Shown here piece by piece: positions 9,204 through 17,897 of a stretch of DNA of 64,000 bases. A program made the translations under genes and the position numbers. Source of the stretch: Aliikangiella marina (GTDB lineage Bacteria > Pseudomonadota > Gammaproteobacteria > Enterobacterales > Kangiellaceae); contig NZ_VIKR01000002.1 in NCBI RefSeq assembly GCF_007004765.1, positions 496,001-560,000 on the forward strand. Direction: 5' to 3'. The stretch's first letter is position 1. The number at the start of each line of letters is the position of its first letter. The notes under the pieces are model-generated. The model made no database searches, was not told the origin of the DNA, and worked only from the letters and a program-made list of their open reading frames with translations.

Positions 9204-9635
9204 TTGACTGGGCTCGAATTGAAAACTTTTCAAGATTCAGATCGCGATAGCTTATTTTCCGCAGTCGACATCAAGTTTGACAAGCAGGCTAATTATGCTG
9301 ATATGTCTTACCGCGGTGCAATAACTCTCACCTGTTTAAACGATAGTTTTGAAAAATTAGTTAAACATCCCCAATTTGATTTCAATATGAACACGCTCGC
9401 CGATTTCACTGATGCCTACCCCGAAATTGAAATGCCTGGAATAGAGTCACACGCACAGTTTGTTCAAGAGCGGTTGTCTGTAAGAGGCTCTACTTACAAG
9501 TTGGCAATGGTCACAAACGATACCTTAGGCACTGCACTTCTCTCCGTCTACAAGTTACTCATGGCGCGAACTTCGATAGAAATTGAAGTTTTTAGTCGAA
9601 AGGTACAAGCTGTTCGTTGGCTATTAGAAGATTAA
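9204..9635 (+). CDS. STAS-like (SpoIIAA-like) hypothetical protein, paralogue 2
   Basis: A 143-residue protein homologous to the preceding gene product (LNDSFEKLVKHPQFDFN, VRGSTYKLAMVTND, AVRWLLED). No ATG is available near the front of the frame: an ATG at 9195 is followed by an in-frame TAA, so TTG at 9204 (or 9219) is the likely start, with only a weak ribosome binding site. It lies 282 bases after its paralogue and just before the cobalamin riboswitch. The two copies have diverged considerably. Function unknown; a regulatory STAS-like role is a guess. Confidence 0.65.
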   Translation: MTGLELKTFQDSDRDSLFSAVDIKFDKQANYADMSYRGAITLTCLNDSFEKLVKHPQFDFNMNTLADFTDAYPEIEMPGIESHAQFVQERLSVRGSTYKLAMVTNDTLGTALLSVYKLLMARTSIEIEVFSRKVQAVRWLLED

Positions 9636-9663
9636 GCGTCCGTTCAATCTTTTCTAATTATTG

Positions 9664-9693
9664 TCTATGCTATTTACAGCACTGTGGTATAAT
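9664..9693 (+). promoter_or_regulatory. Extended -10 promoter of the cobalamin operon
   Basis: TGGTATAAT at 9685-9693 is a consensus extended -10 element (TGnTATAAT). A -35 is only weakly matched around 9664-9669. Transcription would start near 9700, just ahead of the riboswitch P1 stem at 9703, which supports the call. Confidence 0.6.
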
Positions 9694-9702
9694 CCTCATC
9701 CG

Positions 9703-9832
9703 TTTTTCGATGCGCTTGTCGCTATCAAAGGGGAACGCGGTGAAAATCCGCGACTGTGCCCGCAACTGTAAGCAGAACGCTCAAGCATTGCGCTTGTTGT
9801 TATTTCTGCGAGTCAGGATACCTGTCGAAAAA
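9703..9832 (+). ncRNA. Cobalamin riboswitch upstream of the btuDC-cob operon
   Basis: The P1 stem closes perfectly: TTTTTCGA (9703-9710) pairs with TCGAAAAA (9825-9832). Inside lie the conserved core GGGGAACGCGGTGAAAATCC with its P3 hairpin, ACTGTGCCCGCAACTGTAAG, and the B12-box-like GAGTCAGGATACCTG. The region between 9845 and 9895 can form further hairpins (CCGAG/CTCGG and GGTGCA/TGCATGCC) that may be the expression platform. Binding of cobalamin would be expected to reduce expression of the transport and salvage genes downstream. Confidence 0.93.
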
Positions 9833-9989
9833 TGAATTAATTGCAATAACCGAGCGGGTTACTCGGCGGTGCACTGAAAAAATGCATGCCGTTTAAAGCC
9901 TGCCCAACTTTTCACCACCATTCCAGAATACCCGCTTGTTATCAGTAAGATAAGTTAATCGAAGTCGTTAAAAGACTCGGAGCCGGTAT

Positions 9990-10796
9990 TTGGTGGACGT
10001 TTCTCTCCAAAAAGATTTGATGACAGTAGAATCGCTCAGTTGGCGAGTACAGGACAAGTCTATCTTAAACAATGTGAGCTTTTCAGTGTGTCCGACTGAA
10101 TTTGTTGGAATTATCGGCCCTAATGGTGCTGGCAAGTCATCGCTATTACGATGCTTGTACGGTGTTAACGTGCCAACAGAAGGTGAAGTTCGTATTGCCG
10201 ATAAAAATATTCTTGAATATTCTCGCCAAGCGCTCGCGCAAAAAATTGCGGTTGTTTTACAAGAGCCACCTTCAAGATTTGAACTGAGCGTTAATGATGT
10301 GATTGCAATGGGGCTCACACCGCAAAAATCATTGTTGAGCTTTGATAATCATCTCGATAAACAGAAAGTCATTGAGGCGAGTCGTCAAGTCGATCTACTA
10401 GACAAGTTACATCAGTCTTTTAATTCGCTCTCTGGCGGAGAAAAACAGCGGGCGATGATCGCGAGAGCTATCGTTCAAGACACGCATGTATTGATTTTAG
10501 ATGAACCGACTAATCATCTGGATATTCGCCATCAATTAGAAGTTCTAACCTTGGCAAAATCGTTACAAGTGACGGTGATTTGTAGCATGCATGACTTGAA
10601 TCTGGCGGCAACTTTTTGTGATAGGTTGATACTCCTCGATCAAGGAAGCATTATTGCGGAAGGTTCTCCCGAATCTGTTTTAACGGAAGCAAATTTAAAT
10701 CGTGTTTTTGATATAAAAGCCAAAGTCGATACGCACCCGTTTACTCAAAAGTTAAGAATTACCTTTGATTTAGGAGAACACATTGATGCGGACTAG
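9990..10796 (+). CDS. btuD: ABC transporter ATP-binding protein for cobalamin (BtuD/FecE type)
   Basis: The ATPase of an iron-siderophore/cobalamin-type importer. Visible motifs are Walker A GPNGAGKSS, Q-loop VLQEPPSR, signature LSGGEKQRAMIARA, Walker B VLILDEPTNHLD and switch His in CSMHD. The start is ambiguous: TTG 9990 and GTG 9993 lie 8-11 bases after a GGAG, while ATG 10020 gives a product beginning MTVESLSWRV, the usual family start. It overlaps btuC by 11 bases. The riboswitch immediately upstream and the BtuF gene at the end of the operon make cobalamin the likely substrate rather than a siderophore. Confidence 0.9.
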   Translation: MVDVSLQKDLMTVESLSWRVQDKSILNNVSFSVCPTEFVGIIGPNGAGKSSLLRCLYGVNVPTEGEVRIADKNILEYSRQALAQKIAVVLQEPPSRFELSVNDVIAMGLTPQKSLLSFDNHLDKQKVIEASRQVDLLDKLHQSFNSLSGGEKQRAMIARAIVQDTHVLILDEPTNHLDIRHQLEVLTLAKSLQVTVICSMHDLNLAATFCDRLILLDQGSIIAEGSPESVLTEANLNRVFDIKAKVDTHPFTQKLRITFDLGEHIDAD

Positions 10797-11847
10797 TTCA
10801 ATGAGTGCATCTCAGACAAACACGGTTTTGCTTAGAGAAAAGCAATTCTTCTGGTTTATTGTTGGTGCATTTTTATTATTGATTCTTTCTGTCTTTTTTG
10901 CAGCTGGTGCAGGTAGAGCGGAACTAACTGTAGTTGATTTATTCCAGATCTTATTTGTTTGTCCAGGCTCCAGCCATGAATGCGCTATCGACGCAATTAA
11001 CCATCAGATAGTTTGGGAGATACGGTTACCCAGAATCATGATGGCGATGATCACCGGTGCGGGACTTTCTATTTGTGGAGCAATTTTGCAGTCAGTGACT
11101 CGCAACCCATTAGCAGACCCCTACTTGTTTGGTATTTCGTCAGGTGCTTCCCTCGGCGCAGTTATCGCTATGTCCATAATTGCTAATGGCGTGATTAGTG
11201 TAACCTTTGGCGCTATGCTGGGTGGTGCTCTTTCCGTCGTATTGATGCTTGTACTTGCTGGAAAAGCCGCTACGCAAGTTGAGAGACTGCTGCTTTCAGG
11301 GGTGGCGGTTTCATTTATGCTAAGCGCTTTCACAAGCTTAATTTTGTATTATTCGTCGCCAGAAAAAGCCGCAACGCTATTATTTTGGATGATGGGAAGT
11401 TTCTCCAACAGCCAGTGGCACCAGTTATTACTGCCAAGCCTTTTCCTGATTGCCGCAATTATTTTATTTACGGTTTATCGCCGCTGGATTGGGGCAATGC
11501 AAGCTGGCGATGAAAGTGCTCAGACACTGGGAATTCCAGTTAATCAATTAAGACTTTTTATGCTGCTGGTATGCGCTGCACTAACCGCTGTAATAGTCGC
11601 CCATGTTGGTGGAATTGGTTTTGTCGGTTTAATGATACCGCATATCGCTAGGTTTATTGTTGGCGCTCAGATCCATCGAATGATTGCGATGTCGCTCTTC
11701 TTAGGTGGTTCATTCATGATCTGGGTCGATGTTATCGCCCGTTCATTACTTAGTAATCAGGTGTTGCCGGTAGGTATCGTTACTTCTGCTGTGGGTAGTC
11801 TATTTTTCTTTATTATTTTAAAACGTCGAACAAAAATAATCGCTTAG
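10786..11847 (+). CDS. btuC: Cobalamin ABC transporter permease (BtuC/FecCD family)
   Basis: A 353-residue inner-membrane permease of the FecCD family with about ten hydrophobic segments. Family signatures are visible: IRLPRIMMAMITGAGLSICG, RNPLADPYLFGISSGASLGA and GGIGFVGLMIPHIARFIVG, the last containing the coupling region toward the ATPase. The ATG at 10786 is chosen because TAGGAGAACACATTG precedes it; it overlaps the end of btuD. An alternative ATG at 10801 exists. With btuD and the distal btuF it forms a BtuFCD importer. Confidence 0.92.
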   Translation: MRTSSMSASQTNTVLLREKQFFWFIVGAFLLLILSVFFAAGAGRAELTVVDLFQILFVCPGSSHECAIDAINHQIVWEIRLPRIMMAMITGAGLSICGAILQSVTRNPLADPYLFGISSGASLGAVIAMSIIANGVISVTFGAMLGGALSVVLMLVLAGKAATQVERLLLSGVAVSFMLSAFTSLILYYSSPEKAATLLFWMMGSFSNSQWHQLLLPSLFLIAAIILFTVYRRWIGAMQAGDESAQTLGIPVNQLRLFMLLVCAALTAVIVAHVGGIGFVGLMIPHIARFIVGAQIHRMIAMSLFLGGSFMIWVDVIARSLLSNQVLPVGIVTSAVGSLFFFIILKRRTKIIA

Positions 11848-11867
11848 TCTATTTAAAGGAATAAAAA

Positions 11868-12896
11868 GTGTTTCAAGTTAAACCGTTAAGTTTTAGTGAT
11901 GAGTTATATATTCAAAACCGAATTGATCAAAAAACTAAACCTATCGGAGCGTTAGGCAAACTAGAAAATTTAGCCAAGCAATTAGCATTAATTCTTGGTC
12001 GAGAGAAAGTCAATATCCAACTCCCAATGATGCTGATTTTTGCTGGAGATCACGGCATTGCTAGTGAGGGGGTTAGTATTGCACCGTCGGAAGTTACCGC
12101 ACAAATGGTGACGAACTTTCTTAACGGTGGCGCAGCAATCAATTGTTTTTGTAACTCCGTAGGAATGACAATCCAAGTGATTGACTGCGGAATCATTAAC
12201 TCGGTTAATGATGAAAGACTTATGATCCAGTCTCTTGGTCAAGGAACGCGTAACTTTTCTAAAGAGCCTGCGATGTCAGCAGAAGCGGTAGAAGAAGGCC
12301 TTTTGCTGGGGGCGAGAGCGGCACGAAGCCAACTGGAAAAAGGTTGTAATGTTTTCGGCTTTGGCGAAATGGGGATCGGTAATACCTCATCGGCGTCAGC
12401 ACTAATGGCTGCTTTGTTGGGGCTGAAGGTGACTGACTGTGTCGGACGAGGAACGGGAATCGACGATCGACAGTACCAAAAGAAAGTTAGTTTGATAGAA
12501 AGCGCACTGTCGATTCAAGGCCAATTTTTGGAGGACCCCAAAGGCGCGCTTGCCGCTTACGGTGGTTTTGAAATTGTGCAAATGGTGGGCGCAATGCTCG
12601 CTGTTGCGGAAGCGGGCGGAGTGATTATTGTTGATGGATTCATCTCTAGTGTAGCGGCCCTATTTGCTTATAAGTTAGCTAACAATACGCGAGACTATAT
12701 GATTTTTGGTCATCAGTCTGCAGAGCAAGGACACCAGAAACTGTTGTCTTATTTATGCGCTGAACCTTTGCTGTCTTTAGATTTAAGACTAGGTGAAGGA
12801 ACTGGAGCAGCACTGGCACTTAACCTTATTCATTGTGCGGCAGCTTTTTACAATGATATGGCGAGTTTTGAAAGCGCAGGAGTCACTGCCGTATGA
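11868..12896 (+). CDS. cobT: Nicotinate-nucleotide--dimethylbenzimidazole phosphoribosyltransferase CobT
   Basis: CobT makes alpha-ribazole phosphate from nicotinate mononucleotide and dimethylbenzimidazole, activating the lower ligand. The 342-residue length is normal. Visible motifs are MLIFAGDHGIASEGVS, TNFLNGGAAINCF, FGFGEMGIGNTSSASAL and the C-terminal LRLGEGTGAALAL carrying the catalytic Glu. The start is GTG at 11868 with AAAGGAAT upstream. It overlaps cobS by four bases (ATGA). Confidence 0.96.
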   Translation: MFQVKPLSFSDELYIQNRIDQKTKPIGALGKLENLAKQLALILGREKVNIQLPMMLIFAGDHGIASEGVSIAPSEVTAQMVTNFLNGGAAINCFCNSVGMTIQVIDCGIINSVNDERLMIQSLGQGTRNFSKEPAMSAEAVEEGLLLGARAARSQLEKGCNVFGFGEMGIGNTSSASALMAALLGLKVTDCVGRGTGIDDRQYQKKVSLIESALSIQGQFLEDPKGALAAYGGFEIVQMVGAMLAVAEAGGVIIVDGFISSVAALFAYKLANNTRDYMIFGHQSAEQGHQKLLSYLCAEPLLSLDLRLGEGTGAALALNLIHCAAAFYNDMASFESAGVTAV

Positions 12897-13654
12897 CCCT
12901 AATCCGTACAGAGTTAAACTTAGTCATGATTGCGCTTACTTTTTTAACTCGGATACCTTCGCCAATATTGATTAATTTTAGCCAGTCTAGTCTCAATCAA
13001 GCGAGTCGATATTTTCCTCTTATCGGTTTTCTTGTTGGAATAATTACCGCGGGTATCTATTGGGTTTTTGCAAAATTCTTACCGAGTGATATCGCGATAG
13101 TGATTTCCATGATCATGAGTTTGTTGCTCACGGGCGGATTTCATGAAGACGGTCTAGCTGATACTTGCGATGGTCTCGGCGGTGGCTTTGAGCGATCTCA
13201 TAAACTGTCCATCATGAAAGATTCGAGAATTGGAACTTATGGCGCACTGGCCGTTTGGAGTGTGCTAACCCTAAAGTTTTTACTTCTCTCTCACATGCAA
13301 GAAGTTGTAATCGCACTGCTTGTTGCGCATCCCTTGAGCCGAACTGTCTCTACTATGATGATTCCTTTGTTGCCTTATGTTCAGGATGCTGAACAGTCTA
13401 AATCGAAACCCTTGGCGGAATCACAAAACCATCTGGATTGGGTCATAGCTTTGTTGATTGGTTCGCTCAGTTTACTGATGGTTTCGCATTTAGCGGTTGC
13501 ATTAGTGGTAGTGCTTTCGATTTTAATGGTTATTGCTCGAGCTTTCTTACTGAGACAAATTGGTGGATTTACCGGTGACACGTTAGGTGGACTTCAACAA
13601 GTCGCAGAGATAATTATTTACCTGGTAATCATCGCGGGTAGTACGTCAATATGA
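12893..13654 (+). CDS. cobS: Adenosylcobinamide-GDP ribazoletransferase CobS
   Basis: Integral membrane cobalamin synthase of 253 residues that joins adenosylcobinamide-GDP to alpha-ribazole. The diagnostic acidic motif GGFHEDGLADTCDGLGGG is present near residues 82-99, followed by KDSRIGTYGALAV. Several hydrophobic helices flank it. The ATG overlaps the cobT stop and the gene's own stop overlaps the cobU start, so translation is coupled throughout. Confidence 0.96.
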   Translation: MTLIRTELNLVMIALTFLTRIPSPILINFSQSSLNQASRYFPLIGFLVGIITAGIYWVFAKFLPSDIAIVISMIMSLLLTGGFHEDGLADTCDGLGGGFERSHKLSIMKDSRIGTYGALAVWSVLTLKFLLLSHMQEVVIALLVAHPLSRTVSTMMIPLLPYVQDAEQSKSKPLAESQNHLDWVIALLIGSLSLLMVSHLAVALVVVLSILMVIARAFLLRQIGGFTGDTLGGLQQVAEIIIYLVIIAGSTSI

Positions 13655-14193
13655 TTCATTTAATCTTAGGTGGAGCCAGGTCTGGGAAAAGTCGTTTCGC
13701 TGAGTCGCAAGTTGAGCATTGTGAAAATAACCTCATTTATGTAGCAACAGCGACCGCTGGCGACAATGAAATGGCCAAACGAATTGCAATGCATCAAGAG
13801 AGGCGTTCAGATTCTTGGAAACTCATTGAGGAACCTTTGCATCTCTCTCAAATTATTGAAAAACATAGTACCGTTGAAAATACCCTTTTAATCGAATGCT
13901 TGACTTTGTGGTTAAGTAACTGGCTTTGCCGTGGTGACCAGCATAGCTGGCAAGTAGAACGGACAGCATTTATTAAAGCCTTACATGCTACTCAGGCTAA
14001 GGTCATTATTGTATCGAATGAGGTCGGAAGTGGAGTGGTTCCCTTGGGTGAACTCAGTAGGGATTTTGTTGATCAGGCGGGTTGGTTAAATCAGACGCTG
14101 GCTCAAGTTGCTGACAAAGTCACTCTGGTTGTGGCGGGATGCCCTGTCGACTTGACTCCACACCAGTCTGAAGCAAGTCAACAGAATAGGTAA
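13651..14193 (+). CDS. cobU: Bifunctional adenosylcobinamide kinase/guanylyltransferase CobU
   Basis: A 180-residue cytoplasmic enzyme that phosphorylates adenosylcobinamide and transfers GMP to it. The P-loop GGARSGKSRFAE lies at the N-terminus, followed by YVATATAGDNEMAKRIAMHQERR with the histidine used for guanylylation, and the late block VSNEVGSGVVPLGELSRDFVD. It starts within the cobS stop codon (ATGA). Its presence indicates that cobinamide can be salvaged. Confidence 0.96.
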   Translation: MIHLILGGARSGKSRFAESQVEHCENNLIYVATATAGDNEMAKRIAMHQERRSDSWKLIEEPLHLSQIIEKHSTVENTLLIECLTLWLSNWLCRGDQHSWQVERTAFIKALHATQAKVIIVSNEVGSGVVPLGELSRDFVDQAGWLNQTLAQVADKVTLVVAGCPVDLTPHQSEASQQNR

Positions 14194-14205
14194 CTAAAGC
14201 GGAAA

Positions 14206-14859
14206 ATGGCCACTCAAACAGAAATATTTTTAGTCCGCCACGGAGAACCGACTTTGCAGAGTGCTTTGCTCGGGTCGACTGACTCGCCACTCAGTGAAAA
14301 TGGTTGGCAACAGCTCAACGATACGCTAGCTGGCTTGAGCAAAATTGATCATATCGTTTCTTCACCGCTGTCTCGTTGTGCTCATTTTGCTCAAGACTAT
14401 GCCGAACAAGCGCAATTGCCGCTGCAAATCAATCAAGATTGGCGAGAATGCCATTTCGGTGATTGGGATGGCGAGCGATATAAAGCGCTCCACCAAAAAT
14501 ATCCTCTGGAGGTTTCAGCTTTTTTTTCGGACCCAGCAAACAATACTCCGCCCAATGGGGAAAAACTGACCGACTTTAGTCTGCGAACTAAGCGAGCTTT
14601 GTTAAAACTTCATCAAGACTTTCAAGGAAGTAGTGTTTTAGTGCTCACTCACGCCGGTGTTATCCGCAATATTGTTGCTTGGTGTTTACAGATTGATTAT
14701 CTGTCCGGTTTTCAATTTCGCCGGTTTGCAATCGATTATGCCAGTGTTACTCATTTATCCATTTATCAAGAGGATAAGCTTTACCCGCAATTGATGACAG
14801 TAAACTGGAAGCGCAGCAATCCGCAGTCTAATGCATTATTGAGCGGCTCAGAGGAATAA
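14206..14859 (+). CDS. cobC: Alpha-ribazole phosphatase CobC (histidine phosphatase superfamily)
   Basis: A 217-residue phosphoglycerate-mutase-like phosphatase. The phosphorylated His lies in FLVRHGEP near the N-terminus, with the second conserved Arg in SSPLSRCAHFAQDYA and the distal His in LTHAGVIRNIV. Its position between cobU and cobQ supports removal of the 5'-phosphate from alpha-ribazole phosphate or adenosylcobalamin phosphate, rather than a glycolytic role. The ATG lies 12 bases after cobU. Confidence 0.9.
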   Translation: MATQTEIFLVRHGEPTLQSALLGSTDSPLSENGWQQLNDTLAGLSKIDHIVSSPLSRCAHFAQDYAEQAQLPLQINQDWRECHFGDWDGERYKALHQKYPLEVSAFFSDPANNTPPNGEKLTDFSLRTKRALLKLHQDFQGSSVLVLTHAGVIRNIVAWCLQIDYLSGFQFRRFAIDYASVTHLSIYQEDKLYPQLMTVNWKRSNPQSNALLSGSEE

Positions 14860-14860
14860 C

Positions 14861-16327
14861 ATGAAAGGCAGCTTAATGATTCAAGGAACAACTTCAGATG
14901 CGGGTAAAAGTCTCTGTGTAGCGGGGTTGTGCCGGTTGTTCGCTAGAAAAGGTATTTCTGTTGCCCCTTTTAAGCCACAAAATATGGCGCTCAATAGTGC
15001 GGTTACTCAAGATGGTGGCGAAATTGGTCGCGCGCAAGCGTTGCAAGCTGATGCTTGTGGTTTAGATTACTCAACCGACTTTAATCCCGTGTTATTGAAG
15101 CCCAATAGCGATTTAGGCTCTCAAGTAATCGTCCAAGGTAAAGCGGTCGCTAGCTTACCTTCGGAGACTTTTGGTGATATTAAAAGTATTGCGTTTGAAG
15201 CCGTCTTAGAATCTTATCACCGGTTAAAAGAGCAATTTGACCTAGTGTTAATAGAGGGAGCTGGCAGTCCGGCAGAAATCAATTTACGAAAAAATGATAT
15301 AGCCAACATGGGCTTTGCAGAAGCCGTAGATTGCCCGGTTGTATTAATCGGCGATATCAACAAAGGTGGCGTATTTGCTCATTTGACTGGCACGCTAAAT
15401 TTGCTTTCCGCAAGTGAACAACAGCGTGTGAAGGGATTTATCATCAACCAATTCAGAGGGCATTTAAATTTGTTACAAGGTGGTTTGGACTGGTTAACGA
15501 AAAATACTGGTAAGCCGGTTTTTGGCGTTGTCCCTTACATACCAGAACTTAAGCTTGATGAGGAAGATGCAATTGACTCGTCACAATCGATTAACGAAGC
15601 ACAAGTCGTGATAAAAATCCCGGTTTTATCACGGATCTCAAATCATACAGATTTTGATCCTCTACGTTGGCATCCAAAAATCGATCTACAATTTGTTGCG
15701 CCCGGTGAAAGTCTCGAAAATTGCGATCTCATTTTGCTACCTGGAACGAAAAACGTGCGTGATGATTTGGATTTTATGCGAGCGCAGGGGTGGTGTGATC
15801 AAATCAAGAAACACCTTCGATACGGAGGAAAGGTATTGGGTATTTGTGGCGGATATCAAATGCTTGGAGAGTCAATTTCTGATCCGCTCGGCGTCGAAAG
15901 TCAAGCAGGCGTTTCTCAAGGCTTGGGGTTGCTACAGGTAACCACTGAATTGCGAGCCTCAAAAAAACTCACTCAAGTATCCGGTAAATCTTTTTTGTGC
16001 CACAAAAACACCACAATTTCTGGATACGAAATTCACTGTGGAATTTCAACGGTTGCCGGGGATGAAAAGCCTTTCGCCGAACTATCCAGTTTAAACCAAA
16101 GCGCAGTTTATGATGGTTGTATCTCTACAGATAACCAGGTTGCGGGAACGTATTTACATGGCTTGTTTGAGTCGGGCGAGATAGTTCAGGTACTCGTCGA
16201 ATGGGTATCAGGAGAAATAATTAGTGCAGGTGATTGGCGACAAGTTCGCGAACAAGAAATTGACCGATTAGCCGATGTCTTTGAAGAAAGTTTAGATATT
16301 GATGCGCTTGTAGCATGTATCGGCTAG
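14861..16327 (+). CDS. cobQ: Cobyric acid synthase CobQ/CbiP
   Basis: An ATP-dependent amidase of 488 residues that amidates adenosylcobyrinic acid a,c-diamide to adenosylcobyric acid. The N-terminal synthetase part has MIQGTTSDAGKSLCVAGLCR and FKPQNMALNSAVTQDGGEIGRAQA. The C-terminal glutaminase part has the nucleophile Cys in GKVLGICGGYQMLG and the late His in GTYLHGLFES. It starts one base after the cobC stop. It is notable because neither the upstream corrin-ring pathway nor CbiB is present in the window. Confidence 0.96.
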   Translation: MKGSLMIQGTTSDAGKSLCVAGLCRLFARKGISVAPFKPQNMALNSAVTQDGGEIGRAQALQADACGLDYSTDFNPVLLKPNSDLGSQVIVQGKAVASLPSETFGDIKSIAFEAVLESYHRLKEQFDLVLIEGAGSPAEINLRKNDIANMGFAEAVDCPVVLIGDINKGGVFAHLTGTLNLLSASEQQRVKGFIINQFRGHLNLLQGGLDWLTKNTGKPVFGVVPYIPELKLDEEDAIDSSQSINEAQVVIKIPVLSRISNHTDFDPLRWHPKIDLQFVAPGESLENCDLILLPGTKNVRDDLDFMRAQGWCDQIKKHLRYGGKVLGICGGYQMLGESISDPLGVESQAGVSQGLGLLQVTTELRASKKLTQVSGKSFLCHKNTTISGYEIHCGISTVAGDEKPFAELSSLNQSAVYDGCISTDNQVAGTYLHGLFESGEIVQVLVEWVSGEIISAGDWRQVREQEIDRLADVFEESLDIDALVACIG

Positions 16328-16367
16328 GCGTTTTGAATTACAGAGTAAGCACCAGTAGAGAAAAATA

Positions 16368-16961
16368 ATGGACAAACAAGCCAAACATAAAATCAAATCT
16401 CAAAAGCTAAAAGAAAAAGTCGATAGCCATGTCGCTCAAGCGCAAACTGAGCGAGGAGTCGTGTTGATAATAACGGGTAATGGTAAAGGCAAATCGACCG
16501 CTGGGTTCGGTACAGTAGCGCGCTGCGTAGGGCATGGCTATCAGGCTGCGGTAGTGCAGTTTATAAAAGGAACTTGGGATTGTGGTGAGCGCACTTTATT
16601 AGAACAACACGATGTTCCCTTTGCGGTAATGGGAACCGGTTTCACTTGGGAGACGCAAGACCGCGAGAGCGATATTGCTGCCGCAGAAAAAGTCTGGCGT
16701 GAGGCTAAATTGTTTTTAGCCGATCCACAGTATCATTTAGTTCTTTTGGATGAACTGACTTATATGCTCGGCTATGACTATCTGAATAAAGAAGAAGTGA
16801 TTGAAGTAATAAATAATCGACCTAAAAATCAGTCGGTGGTTATTACCGGACGGGGCGCGATAAAGGCGTTAAAAGATATTGCTGACACAGTCAGTGAAAT
16901 AAAGGATATCAAACATGCCTTCAAAGCAGGCATCAAGGCGCGTAAGGGAGTTGATTGGTAA
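16368..16961 (+). CDS. cobO: CobO/BtuR-type cob(I)alamin adenosyltransferase
   Basis: A 197-residue enzyme of the CobA/CobO/BtuR family, which adenosylates corrinoids before and during salvage. Walker A ITGNGKGKSTAGFG, the KGTWDCGERTLLEQH segment and LLDELTYMLGYDYL are all recognisable. A short lysine-rich N-terminal extension precedes the core. It is unrelated in fold to the PduO-type enzyme at 7901. Its stop overlaps the start of btuF by one base (TAATG). Confidence 0.95.
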   Translation: MDKQAKHKIKSQKLKEKVDSHVAQAQTERGVVLIITGNGKGKSTAGFGTVARCVGHGYQAAVVQFIKGTWDCGERTLLEQHDVPFAVMGTGFTWETQDRESDIAAAEKVWREAKLFLADPQYHLVLLDELTYMLGYDYLNKEEVIEVINNRPKNQSVVITGRGAIKALKDIADTVSEIKDIKHAFKAGIKARKGVDW

Positions 16962-17824
16962 TGAGAGCAAGCGTGTTATATCTAGTCTTGGTAGGGGTGT
17001 TTGTATTCGCTGGAAACTCCAGCGTTGTCCAGGCATCAGTAACCAAAAAGGAACAAAGGATTATTGCCCTGTCACCTCACTCGGTTGAAATGTTGTATGC
17101 GATTGGTGCGGGTGATCGAATTGTTGGTACAGTGGAATGGTCTGACTTTCCTGAGGAAGCGAAAGTCATTGAGAGAGTCGGTAACTATGCCGGGATTAAT
17201 ATCGAGCGAGTGGTTGAATTAAAACCTGATTTTATTATTGCTTGGCGTTCTGGTAACAAAAGCGCCGACCTCAATAAACTTGAATCACTAGGTTTTCAAA
17301 TGGTTTATTCAAACCCCTCGTCGATTGAAAATATTGGCGAGGAGCTTTTAACCTTAGGTCAACTTACTGGGCTGGAAGAAAATGCTCGCAATACAATTCG
17401 AACTATTTTAGCGAAACGAGACTTAATAAAAAAGCGCTTTGAAAAAGAAGCCAAAGTGAAAGTTTTTTACCAATTATGGCACGACCCGCTGCGAACAGTT
17501 GGCCCTAAAAGTTGGATCAGTAGGCTCATTGAAGACTGCAACGCAACAAACGTTTTTGATGATACTGACGCGGGCTATCCACTGGTTTCTTTAGAATCAG
17601 TACTCTTAAAAGATCCTCATGTGATTATCGTTCCGAGTCATTCCGGAAGAGCTGACGAATCAAAAAATATTTGGTCTAAGTGGCAAGATATTCAAGCTGT
17701 TGCTAATCAAAATATCTACCATCTCAATGGCGATTTACTTCATCGATTTAGTCCACGAGCAGTTGATGGTCTTGAGACACTATGCAATGCAATACACAAA
17801 GGGAGAAAAACAATAAGAGAATAA
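16961..17824 (+). CDS. btuF: Periplasmic cobalamin-binding protein BtuF
   Basis: The solute-binding subunit that delivers cobalamin to BtuCD. The ATG at 16961 follows GGGAG and overlaps the cobO stop. A hydrophobic signal peptide covers residues 1-25 or so (cleavage near VVQA). The mature domain has IIALSPHSVEMLYAIGAGDRIVG, the usual opening of this fold, and VGNYAGINIERVVELKPD. Unlike the BtuF-like protein at 6901-7644 it is clearly exported. As last gene of the operon it completes the importer begun with btuDC. Confidence 0.9.
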   Translation: MRASVLYLVLVGVFVFAGNSSVVQASVTKKEQRIIALSPHSVEMLYAIGAGDRIVGTVEWSDFPEEAKVIERVGNYAGINIERVVELKPDFIIAWRSGNKSADLNKLESLGFQMVYSNPSSIENIGEELLTLGQLTGLEENARNTIRTILAKRDLIKKRFEKEAKVKVFYQLWHDPLRTVGPKSWISRLIEDCNATNVFDDTDAGYPLVSLESVLLKDPHVIIVPSHSGRADESKNIWSKWQDIQAVANQNIYHLNGDLLHRFSPRAVDGLETLCNAIHKGRKTIRE

Positions 17825-17860
17825 TTTACAACATATAAAACAGAAAAGTAGAGGAATAAT

Positions 17861-17876
17861 CATGAAGCTTTTCATG
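17861..17876. promoter_or_regulatory. Perfect inverted repeat ahead of the btuB riboswitch
   Basis: CATGAA-GCTT-TTCATG is a perfect 6-bp inverted repeat with a 4-base spacer, located 22-37 bases upstream of the riboswitch. It could be an operator or part of the promoter region of btuB. No T-run follows, so it is not a convincing terminator for the upstream operon. Confidence 0.4.
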
Positions 17877-17897
17877 ACAATATAGGGATATATGATG

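Noticed and set aside
9990-11847. Iron-siderophore transporter instead of cobalamin transporter
   Set aside because: The family alone cannot decide, but the cobalamin riboswitch directly upstream and the cob genes and BtuF in the same operon favour cobalamin.
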